DNA of 64,000 bases from Misgurnus anguillicaudatus (taxonomy: Eukaryota > Chordata > Actinopteri > Cypriniformes > Cobitidae), in the NCBI RefSeq assembly GCF_027580225.2, contig NC_073354.2:10144001-10208000 (forward strand), in the 5' to 3' direction. Positions 34,689-47,109 of the stretch are shown in pieces. Each line of letters opens with the position of its first letter. Positions within the stretch are counted from its first letter, which is position 1. The notes below the pieces were generated by a model, which saw only the letters and a program-made list of their open reading frames with translations, had not been told where the DNA came from and did no database searches. The position numbers were made by a program, and so were the translations under genes.

Positions 34689-35896
34689 TTATACAACAGT
34701 TCGACGGCACACGTTTAAAAAACGAAAACTAGAAAACAACAACGGAGTTATTTTAAAAGCCTCTTTGTTTGAGAACTACTACTTCCACCACGGATTTGAG
34801 GGCTGCCAGAATGACAGGTAAAACTTTCGGCTGCTTTGAATCTCATAATAACTCAATGGACGGCTAGGCGTTTCTTTATATTAATGTTTCTTGGTCACAG
34901 AGTGTAGCTTTAAGATTAGTTCAGTCGAGAATATATATGTATTATATTTAAATCTACAGTCAATTAGTAAAGATAGCACCTGTTTGAACGTTTGCTTAGT
35001 GAGATTCGGTACGTATGAGAACCAAAGCATGAGCGGACGTCAGTGTTCACTCGCCCCGCTGACCACCGCCCTCTCTGGGCTACATCTCTGACAGGGATTC
35101 CCTGGCTCTGATATTCGCCTTGTTTGTTTTTGATGGTCAAAATGAGATCAAATCAGCAGTATTTGGTGTCATGATCAAACTATTACTTGTTTTCTTATTC
35201 ATATTTAGTGTCTTTTGTGTTGTTATTGTTTTGGCGCGAGGTAAAAGTTAATAAAACTATACTTATATAATGTTACTATTGGTTTCCCATTTACTCTTAA
35301 CGCGATACGAGCACTCGATTATTATTAAACTTTGTTCTTGTCAGTACAATATAAAACTGTTTTTTATAAGTGTCAGAGAGATGTTTTTGCATGCTGCTTA
35401 TAAATATACCAGTGGCGATATCTCATAACATGTTTTAATAGTCACGTCGCAATTAAATAAATGATCAATGTCCACATTTAAAAGCTGCGGTGCTTACCTG
35501 CAGTTCCACGGTGTTTTCGCGTTCTGATAACAGATATAGCTCCAGAAGAAAAAACGAGTGTTTACATTCCTCTTTCCAAGTGTCCACACGATGTGACAAG
35601 ACATTAATCCCATTAAGTTTAACGTAACATCCAAGAGCGCTGATCTTTGACGTAATAATAACTTCCGATTGGGGATTCACAGACTGATTTATGAGCTAGT
35701 GAACTAATAAGACACACGGAGAGTGTTTAAAAACAGCGCGTCTGTGTTTTTCCATTCAGAGATGAGCCTGTTTAGGACCTCCATTCACTAGGTGGCGGAA
35801 TGATACGAAAGGTGAAGTGGTTACAGTGCCGTTATCAGGACAATATCTTAGCTCTTAGCCAATCAGATTCGAGAACCAGAAAGAACTGTTGTATAA
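34689..35896. mobile_element. Unclassified element with TTATACAACAG ends, copy 1
   Basis: Left end TTATACAACAGTTCGACG, right end AGAACTGTTGTATAA, so the terminal 14 bp are inverted. A reverse-complement copy lies at 62478-63696, clearly homologous along its length. The shared 66-codon frame (34891-35091) is kept only through sequence similarity and has no recognisable domain. The target duplication is unclear. No transposase. Confidence 0.75.
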
Positions 35897-37715
35897 TGTA
35901 TAATAATACTTAAAAATATAAGCAGTGGTTTTATCTTTTTAATATACATTATTTTATAAAAGTAGCCTAAGTAAATGTTTTCTTAACCTTATCTTAACTA
36001 AGACCTATTAAAACCTTGCACTAAACTAACACATTTAATTCCTGTATACATTTACAAACTATTATAAAAAATGACCACTAGTAAAGTTAAGTGTTTCTTT
36101 TTTTATTTATTTTGGATTGTTTTCAGTTATAGTATTGATTTCATTATGTTCTTTGTTATTTCAGTTTTAATTAATTTTCTATTATATGTGGGAAAATATT
36201 AATAAGTGAAAGTGATCCCATAACCTTATATAAGCTAGTTGGACAGAAAAAATAATAATACTGCTCTATGTGTAATTGCATAGCAAGCTAAATAATAATA
36301 TATTATACTTCATTATATACTTCATTATATATAGCAGTATACATACTTTTATCCTCTGTACGTTTCTCCTCCTCTTTTCTCTTTTCTTATCCTGGGCACT
36401 TTGATGGCTCTTTTTCTTATCTGTAGTTTAAAATGTGTTGCATTACTACCTCCATATGCGGTGTCTCCATTAGATGCTGTAACTTTATGTGAACTAACCC
36501 CACCGCAGCTCGGTCTTCTCTGAGTAACAGCTGAGTATCCACCCGGAAGTAACAAATCTTCTCTGGACAAACACTACAAAGTCCCGACCGGATTAACTGA
36601 TCGCATCGTGACAATGGTATGATTGACGCGAGGTTCAGTTGAGGAATTAAAATCCGATCACGCATTCCGTTTCCTCGACATCACGGAACGCGCGGTTAAC
36701 GGCTGCGTAGCAACGGGTGACGCGACCCACAACACGGAGCGCAACTTCCGCTCCAGAGCACTTTGGAAAGTAATGCTTTGACTCGTTTTAATGCGTTGTT
36801 AGACGCGACATGTGAACGAACACTTGAACGTTTAAATCAAAAATCAAATGAATATAAAACAAAGTGAATAAAAATCTTTCTGCGGGCCAGATTATGTTAT
36901 ATTTTTGAAAGGTGACGCGGGCCACAGAGAGAGGGAGGGCGGGCCGCAAATGGCCCGCGGGCCGGAAGTTTGAGACCACTGCCTTAAAGGATTACATTTT
37001 CTTTAAATTATCGGGATTTTTTTCACCCCTATGTTATAAAAAATGTTGATGTCTTTCTTTCTTCAGTCGAGAATTTTTTTATTTTTTTATTTCCAACATT
37101 GTGAAATGGTAGCACTTTATTTTACAGTACGTGTACTTACCTTGTACATATATGGTAAATAAGTTGTACTTACCGACAAATGTGTGGTACTTACTTTTAG
37201 GTAACTACATGGTAAATAACTGGTATCATTACTGTACTTACCAGTGGTAAATGCTTGGTAGTTATTATGTAACTCTAGATAAGTACTGGGTAATAACAGA
37301 TACATACTTATAGTGTAGGTATACTGTAACGAAAAACATTACTGTACTTACAAATAAATGTACAATATAAGTATTTACAGGCAAGTTAGGGAAACTGACA
37401 GGGATTTATAGTGTACATATATGAAAACTTATATCAAACACATTTGTACTTACAAATTGTATATACACAATAAGTGTGTACTAGTGAATGTACCCAGTAG
37501 TTAATGTGTATGATAGTCAATAGTTGGGTTTGCCTCACAGTGACATGTATATGATGCTATATCTTAGGTGGTAGGTCCTTTGTAATAACTGTGTAAAAAG
37601 CAACACTTTATTTTACAGTCCTGTTTCCATGCAGTTATCATGGATGTACTAGTGAATGTACCCAGTAGTTAATGCGTGGTTTGCCTCACAGTGACATGTA
37701 CATGATGCTATAGCC

Positions 37716-39142
37716 CAGGGGTCTTCAACTAAAATTGGTGGAGGTCCAGTAAATGAACCCTCCGCACCAGCCGAGGTCCGGACATATATTGCACGTAAAA
37801 ACATAAATTGACAGCTTTCGCCAGACTAAAGAAATTAGTGTAAATATTTGTTTTTTTAATAAAAAACTATAGTGTTATCAAGTATATTGAATAATGTTTC
37901 TTCATATGTATAAGCATAAATAATCCTTCACAAAATGGATTTCATGTTAATGCTGTTCTGTTACTGTATGTCCTTTCAGTTGCTTGGTACAAAATATCTA
38001 AATTTATCCAGTAACAATGTCTGACAAAATATAAAGGGAACAGTGCAAAATGCAGTCATCTCTAAATCTTCAAAACACACATTCATTTCCACATAACAAC
38101 TTAAAAGGAAAACGAAAGTGCTCTTTTCTGCTAAACTGAGATTAACAATCATAATCAATGAAGACAAACCTCTCTGGCTTAATCAAATCATATCACATGT
38201 TACCTTTAACTCTCATTTATTGTCTGTACTTAACTAAATGTAATGTTGAACACCCTCTTCTGTGCTTTAAGTTGCACTGGTAAAAGATCATCATCAATAT
38301 CAGTCAGAAACACAAACAGACAAAAGTAAACTGCCAGTGTTGGAAAAATGAAAAAGTGCAGAAAAACATTTCTCTCTTAATTTGTACTGTTCCTTCAAGT
38401 CTATAGAAATGTAAATAAGTTAAAATGAAAAATAAATAAAATAGGCTGAACTAAGTTGAACTTAAAGACAAAAGCATAAAAAGTCCTAGTTAAAAAAAAC
38501 AATGTTCATTGATCGTTCTTGACATGTATTTACTTTTGATAATGTTAAGTGTTGAGAATGCTGACTCGCAACTATACGTTGAGCCAAAAACGAAGCATTC
38601 ACGCACTCCTTTACTATTTTCCCATCTGTAAAGGGCTTGTTACTGCTTTCCTAAAATCCACTGTATTTTCAGTGAACACTCATAGATGACTCGTCATAGC
38701 AGTGAGTGAGTGGGAAAGGACCCGTGTGGGTCGCTCATACTGGGCTTTTAGTTCATTTACTTTTTTCGCACCCTTACCTCGGACCTGAGCGTAAGTTTCT
38801 TCAAAGTGTCTATGTTTAGTTTCGTAATGGTGTTTAATGTCCCCACTTTTGACAACTGCAACAGACTCGCGAGCAGACGAGGCTCTCTGCTTTCGGCCCT
38901 GGACACCTGTCTGTGACTGTTCGCGGCTCGCGCTGGCGCCGCCCTCGAAACCTGTGTCAATGTAGGACCCAAATAGCGCTACTGGGCTGACCATATATGT
39001 GCCTGATATAAATTGGATTTTATAATAACGTTAAATAGCTTTTGCTATTTATGCATTTTATTGTGTCAAAAGTCTTTGCGGTCCGGATGGACGCATCTCG
39101 CGGTCCGGATTCGGACCGGGGTCCGCCAGTTGGGGACCCCTG
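37716..39142 (-). mobile_element. hAT element, deletion derivative
   Basis: Left end CAGGGGTCTTCAACT, right end AGTTGGGGACCCCTG. Perfect 8-bp duplications CTATAGCC (37708-37715 and 39143-39150) have central TA as in Buster-type hATs. Length is 1427 bp. Only an N-terminal transposase piece remains on the minus strand. Confidence 0.92.
38680..38994 (-). pseudogene. hAT transposase N-terminal fragment
   Basis: The 104-codon frame has a spacer then S-G-D-I-K-H-H-Y-E-T-K-H (residues about 50-61), the histidine half of a BED-like zinc finger. It is followed by F-E-E-T-Y and K-V-N-E-L-K-A-Q-Y, a layout seen in EPM2AIP1/GTF2IRD2-type hAT proteins. The cysteine half is not visible, and the frame stops before the catalytic core. 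The catalytic DDE region is absent from the element. It therefore depends on a transposase made elsewhere, if it moves at all. Confidence 0.5.
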
Positions 39143-40038
39143 CTATAGCCTATCATAGGTGTTAGGTCCTATGTAATAACTGTGTAAAAAGCAACACTTT
39201 ATTTTACAGTCCTGTTTTCATGCAGTTACCATGGACGTACTAGTGAATGTACACAGTAGTTAATGCGTGGTTTGCCTGACAGTGACATGTATATGATGCT
39301 ATATCTTAGGTGTTAGGTCTTATGTAATAACTGTGTAAAAAGCAACACTTTATTTTACAGTCCTGTTTCCATGCAGTTATCATGGATGTACTAGTGAATG
39401 TACCCAGTAGTTAATGCATACGGTTATTTAATGCTTGGTTTAAAGAACAAAGATACTGAGTACCAAAATGGCACATCAGTAATGTTTGTTCTTAGTTATC
39501 ATATACATATAGTATAAGTATAACTTACACTTGCCTGCAGGTACCACACACTTATCGTGTATATACAATTTGTACGTACAGTAGTGTTTCTTGTTAATTA
39601 CAGTATACATACACCATATGTGCCAGTCATTAACTTACACTGGCCTACAGGTACCACACACTTGTCGTGTATGTACAATTTGTAAGTACAGAAGTGTTTG
39701 ATATTAGTTATCATATATGTACACCATTAATAACTGTTATTTACCCTAACTTGCATGTAAATACTAAATACTTATACTGTACATTCATTTGTAAGTACAG
39801 TAATGTTTCTCGTTAGTTACAGTATACCTACACTATAAGTATGTATCTGTTATTACCCAGTACCTACCTAGAGTTACATAATAACTACCAAGTATGTACC
39901 ACTGGTAAGTACAGTAATGATACCAATTAATTACCATGTAGATACCTAAAAGTAAGTACCACACATTTGTCGGTAAGTACAACTTATTTACCATATATGT
40001 ACAAGGTAAGTACACGTACTGTAAAATAAAGTGCGACC

Positions 40039-41433
40039 CAAATGATATTAATTAATATGTCTTCGTGTCAGTTTATTGTTTAAAATGGTCTGCAAATGTG
40101 CGTTTGTTAACATATGTAATGCCTGATCTTTTGACGTGCTTATGCAATTACGTGAGGTCACATGGCTAGTGCAAGACAAGAGTTTGGGTTTAAAAGTGCT
40201 TTTTTCTTGCCAAAAATGACAATAATTTTGCTAGATTTGTATGCCTCATTTGGGATTGTTCAACTGCATTTAAACTGTAAACTGTTGGGGTCCAATAAAG
40301 TCTATTACATTGAGAAAAATCCTGGAATGTTTTACTTAAAACTTAATTTGACATGGGGGTGAGTAAATGATCTGGATTTTTTTAAGAAAGTGGAGTAATC
40401 CTTTAAGTCTTTTTAAGTGTTATCAAACATTATTATTTGTTAATGATACACTGATTTGTTGCAGTCGTGTAATACAAAGGACACCAGTTGGAGTCTCACA
40501 GCCTGCAGCAGGTTGCTACTGAGTTGCCCTTGAGCAAGGCATCTTTCCCCCAATTGCTCCCCGGGTGCTGCAAATTGGCTGAATGCGTACAAGACATAAA
40601 ACACTGGATGACAAGTTAATCCAGATAAGACAGAGATATTACTCATAGAAACAAAGAGCCATAAGCAATTTGGAGTAAAAGACTTATATTAGACAGAAAT
40701 CTTTCTTTTGAAAATCATATCTCCCTTCACAAAAACAGACTTTTTCCACATTAGAAATATATGCCATGACCAACACATATGGAAAGATGATATCGGCCAT
40801 TGCAAGGAATTCAGACGATGCCAGTTCTGGGCTATAAACTGATTTATAGTTTTTAATTTTATGAATTATTGTGTTTTATGTGTATTCTACATTGTGTCCT
40901 TTTGTAACGCTGCTTTGTAACAGTGTAAACTCTAAAAAGCGTTATTCAAATACTGTAAATGTGAAATGAATTACATTAATACCTGTCCACAGCTGACCAG
41001 GGCAGCATTTCCCGATAACCTTGTTACAGGTGCTGTCGGTGGAGCTGAACTGGATGGAGTGAATGGTCTTTATGAAATTATAATATTATTTACTCAATGC
41101 GGGGACAATACATTATTACTGTATTTTTATGACCTCCTTAATAAAGCACATAAACCGAAACATAATCATCTGTTACTATGGCAGTTAAAAACAGTTACAG
41201 GACAAAGATCATGGGCGATCCCAGTGAATGTAGCTGATCGTTATTGTTTACTTATTTTTACTGAAAACAAGACAAAAATACTATCTAAAAAGAATTAAGA
41301 TGTATTTTCTTGATGAGCAAAATGACCTAGGAAGATAAGTCTAGTTTTCAGAAAAAAAATATAAAATGTAAGCGAATTTGTGTTTAAAACAAGCAAAAGA
41401 AATCTATCAATGGAATAAGATTTTTTTCTTGAA
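40039..41433. other. SINE/LINE tail remnants, no gene
   Basis: CCTTGAGCAAGGCATC followed by GCTCCCCGGGTGCTGC (about 40528-40570) is a widespread fish SINE core motif. GCTGCTTTGTAACAGTGTAA and AAAAGCGTTATTCAAATACT (about 40909-40955) resemble a LINE-type 3' tail. The 110-codon frame at 40966-41298 has no domain I recognise. Confidence 0.45.
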
Positions 41434-41437
41434 TTAA

Positions 41438-42369
41438 CTCTTTCCCCGCAAGGGTTTTTTAAAGGGACACAAGGCAGCATTTTTATGTTAATAAATCATC
41501 TTCGTAAGTCAGTATATGGTTAAATGACTCATTACCGGACGAATGAAGACTCTCTCGCCCGCCCCTACCGTCTGTAGGAAGAATACCCCACTTGCAAGTT
41601 CGCTGTATCTGACCCGGTGTCCTTCAGTCTCGCAAATTCTCAGATATCGCGAGAAGCAGTATCACTTTACGGCAAACAACACAGAGGCAGGCGAGCTAAA
41701 CACGGCTAGGGATTGTTGCAAATGGCAGAGCCGGGGAAGAAGCATCGAAAACCCTTGACGGAAGGAAAACATAACTGGATTGGAAATAATCTGATAAACT
41801 TGGTTCCGAGGGGGGAGGGACAACAGTTCGTTTTTACGACAGTGTGTTTGAAAGCATTTACTTTCAGACACTAGGGGGAGCTCGTAGAGAAATATTACGC
41901 AGACTTGCCTGGTTTCCCTTTAAAAAAAGTTGCCAGCCAGTGCCAGCATTTTTCATGATTTTCACAAAAGTTTAATGCCTTCCCGAAAATGTTCTTCTTT
42001 AAATATATAAACAAACAATATATCAGTTGAAAAACAGACCCTCTGCTTTCAAACAAAAAAAAAAACGTTTCATCCTACCTTCATTACTTCTCTTGTAATC
42101 ACCTCTCAAACATGGGTAGGTTTCTTCAAAAACACCCAATTTTGTGCAAAAAGCTGAGATAATTCCATTTTTGCGAAGGACTTTTGATAGAGATCATATG
42201 CAGAGCGATCTTTAAAACATACACTGAGTTCTCTATCACGAGAGGCGCTACTTCCGGGTTATATAAGCTGCGGAAGTGCGCCACCTGGTGGATAATAGCG
42301 GGGAAGCGTTTTCTCTTAATTGACGAGATATCGAGATATCGAGATATCTCGTCAATGGCGGCAAAAGAG
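41438..42369. mobile_element. TTAA-flanked element with CTCTTT ends
   Basis: Left CTCTTTCCCCGC after TTAA (41434-41437), right end, reverse-complemented, CTCTTTTGCCGCC before TTAA (42370-42373). A direct GAGATATC triplication lies near the right end. A diverged copy is at 59014. A second TTAA MITE is nested at 41463-41919. Confidence 0.7.
41463..41919. mobile_element. Nested TTAA MITE
   Basis: Left AGGGACACAAGGCA after TTAA, right, reverse-complemented, AGGGAAACCAGGCA before TTAA. The diverged copy of the host element at 59014 reads straight through this point (TTTTTTAAGTTGCC) and so shows the empty site. Confidence 0.78.
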
Positions 42370-42373
42370 TTAA

Positions 42374-43052
42374 GTGCTTATAAAAAAAGTAAACTTATTT
42401 CACAAAAAAATTATTTTTCCATTGGCAATTTTTTTGCTTGTTCACTTTAATTTATTTAAAGTTTTAGATTTTTTACAATTTTTAAATAATTAAGATATTT
42501 TTACTGAAAACAAGACAAAAATTTATTTTTAAGTAAGAAAGTCATTTTTGCAGTGTAATGTAAAAGATTTAACTTAACACAACAAACAATACATCATTAG
42601 AAAGGTCCAAGGCTCCAGAATGAATTTGATGTTTATTTTATTTAGAAAATCTTATAGTGACAGTAATGCTTTGATTTGTGTCACGAGTTATGAAAAGGAA
42701 AATCGGAGTTCATAACTGTTAAATAAAATATGACCCTCAGTCGCATTCATTGAGAAAAATCTAATACCTAGTCTGCATGAAAGCACTTCACAAAACAATA
42801 TCCCTCAGGGCTTTTGGTTCAAAGGCATGCATGTTTGGAGAGATATTGATTGATTTTATATGTTTACTTCAAATTTCTAAAGAGAGGAATAATATTTATT
42901 CTATTTTTAGTCCAAACACGGCGATATCAGCCACTGATGTTGTTTTACTGACATTTCCAATAGTCTGTTTATTCATACAGTACATGAAGCCTAAGGACGC
43001 CCTTGTGCAGAGACAGTCCAGATTTGACACACGAACGAGAGGTTGGGTCAGT
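42374..43052. other. No gene seen
   Basis: AT-rich DNA. The 104-codon frame at 42777-43091 runs into the hAT MITE and shows no domain. Confidence 0.4.
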
Positions 43053-43060
43053 GTCAACAT

Positions 43061-44275
43061 CAGTGTTGGGGTTAGTTACTCAAAAAAGTAATATATTACT
43101 TATTACATATTACTCTCAAAAATAGTAATGCCTTACTTTACTTTATTACTCCCTGGAGCAAGTAACTAGTTATATTACGAAAATTATTAAGAAAACATCC
43201 AAACACAAAACTCCCAAATCAATAAAAAGTTACAATTTTATTAGATTAAATTTGATAACAATTTACTCATTCAAAATACAGGGATGACAACAGGTTGCAA
43301 TTATTTTTAGATGGACACCTTTAAATGGACAGCTGATGAAATAATGACGGTTCACAATAAATTATTTCCTGATTAAGACTTCCAAGAGTTCTGTATTCTT
43401 AGCAGGGGGATACCATGATGTTAGTGCACATTATTTACCCACCCACTATACACAGCAATGCACAGCAAATTTATCCAACACCCAAACATATAAATATATC
43501 AATTTAACACCGCAAAGTAATAAATACACAATCAATTCAATAAATATCATTAATATCACTCAAGCTAAAGACACAGCCTTCGTCAATTACTGTAAAATTG
43601 ATATACAAAATTGATGGGATAAACAACCTGCACGCAACCCCTGTTTACATACAAACAAACAATGAAATGAGCGCCGGGAGACCGTGGCATAACCTCACAT
43701 TCATCAAGGTCTCCACGGCGAGAAAACCCACCGTAAATACACCACATTTTAATACAACATAAAAATTACTGCTGGCTTCCTTACCCGCTACCGGACGTGG
43801 GGCACAGCGTTCGGAGAAACATTAAAGAGTGTGCACTTCACCGTCAAGTTATTTTCCTTCCGTTGAACATAATAAAATAATGACTGAATCTCCTCCCGTC
43901 GAAACTAGCGAACCTTCCTCTGAAAAAAAGCTTGCCGTTGTTGACGCTTCCATTTTCCCGATCTGTCTTTGAGTGTGCCGCTCTGCTGCCGGCTGCCGGG
44001 TGTCGACCAATCGGTGATGGTAAATGATACCTCGTGCCAAACTTAGACCAATCACTGTTCCATTCACGCCCTCCTCCACTTCCCTTTTGTTCTCTGTGTT
44101 GTGTGCCTTTGTGTGATGAAGGTGCTACTGGCGAATGTAACGCAAGTAACTAGCTCGGGAAAACTGTAATAATATTACCATTTTCAGACGGGTAATGCGT
44201 TACACTACTAGTTACTGAAAAAAGTAATATTATTACAGTAACGCGTTACTTTGTAACGCGTTACACCCAACACTG
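43061..44275. mobile_element. hAT MITE, 1.2 kb
   Basis: Left CAGTGTTGGGGTTAG, right CACCCAACACTG. Perfect 8-bp duplications GTCAACAT (43053-43060 and 44276-44283). Arms are rich in AGTAATAT/ATATTACT. The GC-richer core has a 76-codon minus-strand frame without a recognisable domain. Same terminal type as the MITE at 27341-30175. Confidence 0.92.
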
Positions 44276-44283
44276 GTCAACAT

Positions 44284-45317
44284 ACACCCATATTAGGGCA
44301 TAGCCCCCATGTTGCTAAAAACATGCACATAAAGACGTTTTGACTGATAAAACAAGAAGACAATAAACTCAGTTGGGATTATATATGATGTATCTGTGTT
44401 CTTCCAGTCATGTCAGGTATTTTAATAACCAATACAGTATATTTATTATAACCCAACGCTTATAAACATAGCATTAGCACTGTAGAATACAATAAAGCTT
44501 TTTATTTAGTTTCATTTTGGGATCCAAAGCCACATCAGCTCACATATGGTTATTTAAAACACTCGACTTTTGTTATAAAATGAGTTTGTAGCAAAAACAT
44601 GGTTTTAATCCCACTATTTGTTGTGGTTTTATGGTGTGCTAAGCTAAGCTAACGTGCACATGCATCATGTTATAGATACTGTATGAAAAATAGGTTTTAG
44701 GAATGATTTCAAATGGTAAAGCTCATTGAAATGTTTTGTTTGGGAAGAAAGGCATTTGAAACAAAGTCATCGAAGGTAAGTGAGACATTTAATCAAAGAA
44801 AAGAGGCATTTAAACACTGTGAATAGATTGTTGTCAGTAATTATAATAATTACAAAAGAATGATTTAGATGACCATAATTTGTCTGAAGAGGTGTGAATG
44901 TTTATTTCCCTTGACATTCTTACTAAATGGTAAGTCAGTCTGAAACACTTAATAATGGAATAATACATTCAAAGAATGCAATGCAAAGATGTGAGTAATA
45001 CATGTTAGCATTTCTAAGATTTTTCTTAAAAATACCTAATGACATTTCATAAAATTCAGAGTTTCAAAGATATCATCTTCAGATTTGAAACACAACAAGG
45101 TCAAACCTGTGGCTTTAGCTGCAGTGCATTTCTAAATTCTTTTAGGAACAATTTCAATTAGTTTTTGATAAAGATGTATCAAATGTATTTTGCAAAGTTA
45201 TTAGAAATTTATTTTTTAGCCTTTCATAACTAGTGTTTTCATTCTCACAAAAAAATAATTCAGTCTTTACAATAAACTTCCAAGTGTCTGCTTTGAAATG
45301 AAACCAAACTTATGCTT
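44284..45317. other. No gene seen
   Basis: AT-rich sequence with no element ends or domains found. Confidence 0.4.
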
Positions 45318-45320
45318 TTA

Positions 45321-45808
45321 GGGCCTGTCCACACGGAGACGTGTATCACTGTATACGTATACATTTGTTATCGTATTGGCGTTTTATCCACACGGATCCA
45401 GCGTTTTGGGAGACTGAAACCGCAATTTTTTGAAACCGGGTCCTAAAGTGGATAAATCTGAAATCGACACCCTTGCGGTTTCGTGTGTACAGCCAATCCG
45501 TATATTTTGTGAAGCGAAAATGTCATCACATCACGTGTCGGAAGCGTCACACGTAACAGCAACAACAATAACGGCGGACTACGTGATTGTGTTCGTGCTA
45601 CAGAAGCTACTAAGCCTACTAGCTTTATTACAGCAACATCTATTGCTTCTATGCAATTGTGGTGAGCAACAAGCGATAATGGACAACACCATACGTTGGT
45701 TATGCGCATGCTCAAAGTCTTCTTCTCCGTGTATAGTGTATATCTGTGGCAGAATTACAGCGCCCCATACTGGTCCGGCATATATATAGGGAATGTGTGG
45801 ACAAAGCC
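45321..45808. mobile_element. Harbinger-type MITE
   Basis: Left GGGCCTGTCCACACGG, right GTGTGGACAAAGCC. The 3-bp duplications TTA (45318-45320 and 45809-45811) are perfect. This is a typical fish Harbinger MITE. The overlapping 119- and 90-codon frames within it are not genes. Confidence 0.85.
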
Positions 45809-45850
45809 TTAGTGCAAAGGCTTTATGAACTGTATCTAATTTTAGTTTGG

Positions 45851-46240
45851 GTATGTTTTCAAAAGAGGGGGTTGACGTTTAACTGTAGAGCTCCCAGCTT
45901 TACTTCAGCTAAAAACAATATACTTTTGAAGGAGATAGCACAAAATAAAAGTATTCTTTTTCGGGTTTTCCAAAAACAGTGTCCAACAACAAAAAAATCT
46001 AGGAAAGTATTGCCAGAAAAATTGCAGCGTCAATCTCCAATGCACAGAGAGACTGGCTTAAAAGTGTCTGTAAAAAGTGGCACGATTTTGCCAGTGCAGC
46101 CAAAGCGAGAGGTGCCGCAAGACAGGGCACGAACAAGTGGTGGCCCCAGCTCTGTACCTGCACTTAGTCCCGGCGAGGAAAAGGCCATGACAATCCTTGT
46201 GGAAGCGGCATCAGTAGGTATCTCGGGGGTCTCGATCTGA
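45851..46240 (+). pseudogene. Harbinger Myb/SANT-like protein, N-terminal part
   Basis: The open frame reads R-A-P-S-F-T-S-A-K-N-N-I-L-L-K-E-I, then K-S-I-L-F. This is the helix-1/2 pattern of the Myb-like protein that accompanies Harbinger transposase (relatives: NAIF1, MSANTD proteins). Further on, G-G-P-S-S-V-P-A-L-S-P-G-E-E-K-A and G-I-S-G-V are the conserved linker of the same family. The frame's formal ATG (45746) lies inside the neighbouring MITE, so the true start is lost or frameshifted; an ATG at 45853 is out of frame. A GTATCT donor at 46218 may end the exon. Family role: nuclear import of the transposase and binding to element ends. Confidence 0.6.
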
Positions 46241-46262
46241 TAGCCGGTGTATATACTATTCC

Positions 46263-46622
46263 ATGCTCCCCTCTTCTCTCACCAGTAGCAGCAGAGCTTC
46301 TGTGGCACCGGTGGCACCGCAGTTGTGTACATCTCCATCTGCCTCCTTTGAGATTACACCGCACCAACAACCCAACAGGCGCTCCAGAAGTCGTTCTTCT
46401 ATTAGATGTGACTGTAGAGAAGAGTTGGTGAAGCTCGAACAAGAGAAGCTGGGGATGTTGCAGGAGATCGAACAGGGGTTACAAAAGGCCAACAACCTCG
46501 CCCGGGTCAATCTGGAGGTGAAGACTGTAAAGCTCCAGATTTCTATCCGAAGCACAATTTCACAGGCCAACCATATCTGTTTCCATTATAATGTCAGGTC
46601 AAGGTAAGTGACATTATGATAT
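46263..46622 (+). pseudogene. Harbinger Myb-like protein, C-terminal part
   Basis: The frame continues the preceding fragment. A Ser/Pro-rich linker is followed by E-E-L-V-K-L-E-Q-E-K-L and L-E-V-K-T-V-K-L-Q-I, a heptad-like coiled coil usual at the C-terminus of this family. A consensus donor (AAG|GTAAGTG, about 46602) and acceptor (ATAACAG, about 46684) follow; joining them gives an immediate stop, as in a short last exon. The phase does not match the previous exon as read, so at least one frameshift is present. Confidence 0.45.
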
Positions 46623-47109
46623 GATGGTCAGTGGAATTAAGTGTTGTGTAAATGTTTTTATTCTAACATTTTATTACATAACAGATGACCAAACATCAAC
46701 CCAGTGACTGCAGACTGTGGAGAAGATCTTTTTTTAATTTAAATTTTGTCAATTTTTAGTTTGTTTTAATGAACACAAATTTGATTGTTGGGTCTGCGGT
46801 CAATGTAGTAAACAATAGTAAATGATTGTGATGCTTTATTTGTCTCATTGAACGTGTCCAATGCGCTTCATTGTTTAATACTAAAGGGTTTAGGAAATGT
46901 GACATTGTCACGTTAATGAAGCATTGGTTTACAAAATGTGACCTTGAATGTGAAACCCAGAGAAAATAATTTACTGGATCTTACATCAACATTGTTATTG
47001 AGCAGACCCTTTTGCAATGACTGCAATGTTGTGTAGCATGACTGTAACTGCACAATCTTTGCTTCAGATGCAATCCTTGGCCTGCGTGGTGTTTCTTTAC
47101 TGTGTTTTA

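Larger units (their letters stand above)
34429..36981. mobile_element. hAT (Charlie-like), non-autonomous, 2.55 kb
   Basis: Left end CAGGGGTCTCAAACTC, right end GAAGTTTGAGACCACTG. The flanks are TCTTAAAG and CCTTAAAG (seven of eight identical). GGGGCCG/CGGGCC stretches near both ends are typical of Charlie-type hATs. No transposase remains. About half of the element is a nested insertion (34565-35896). Confidence 0.85.
37108..40038. mobile_element. Long-inverted-repeat element
   Basis: Left start GGTAGCACTTTATTTTACAG and right end, reverse-complemented, GGTCGCACTTTATTTTACAG. The inverted arms extend about 230 bp (GTACTTACC repeats) with high similarity. The interior has units of about 150-167 bp starting T(G)TACTAGTGAATGTAC near 37478, 37645, 39236 and 39386. 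A hAT (37716-39142) is inserted in one unit. Without it the element is about 1.5 kb. No protein is recognisable, and the target duplication is not resolved. Confidence 0.78.

Noticed and set aside
45746..45850. ATG at 45746 as start of the Myb-like protein
   Set aside because: It lies within the neighbouring Harbinger MITE (45321-45808), whose TTA duplication ends at 45811; the real start must be downstream.
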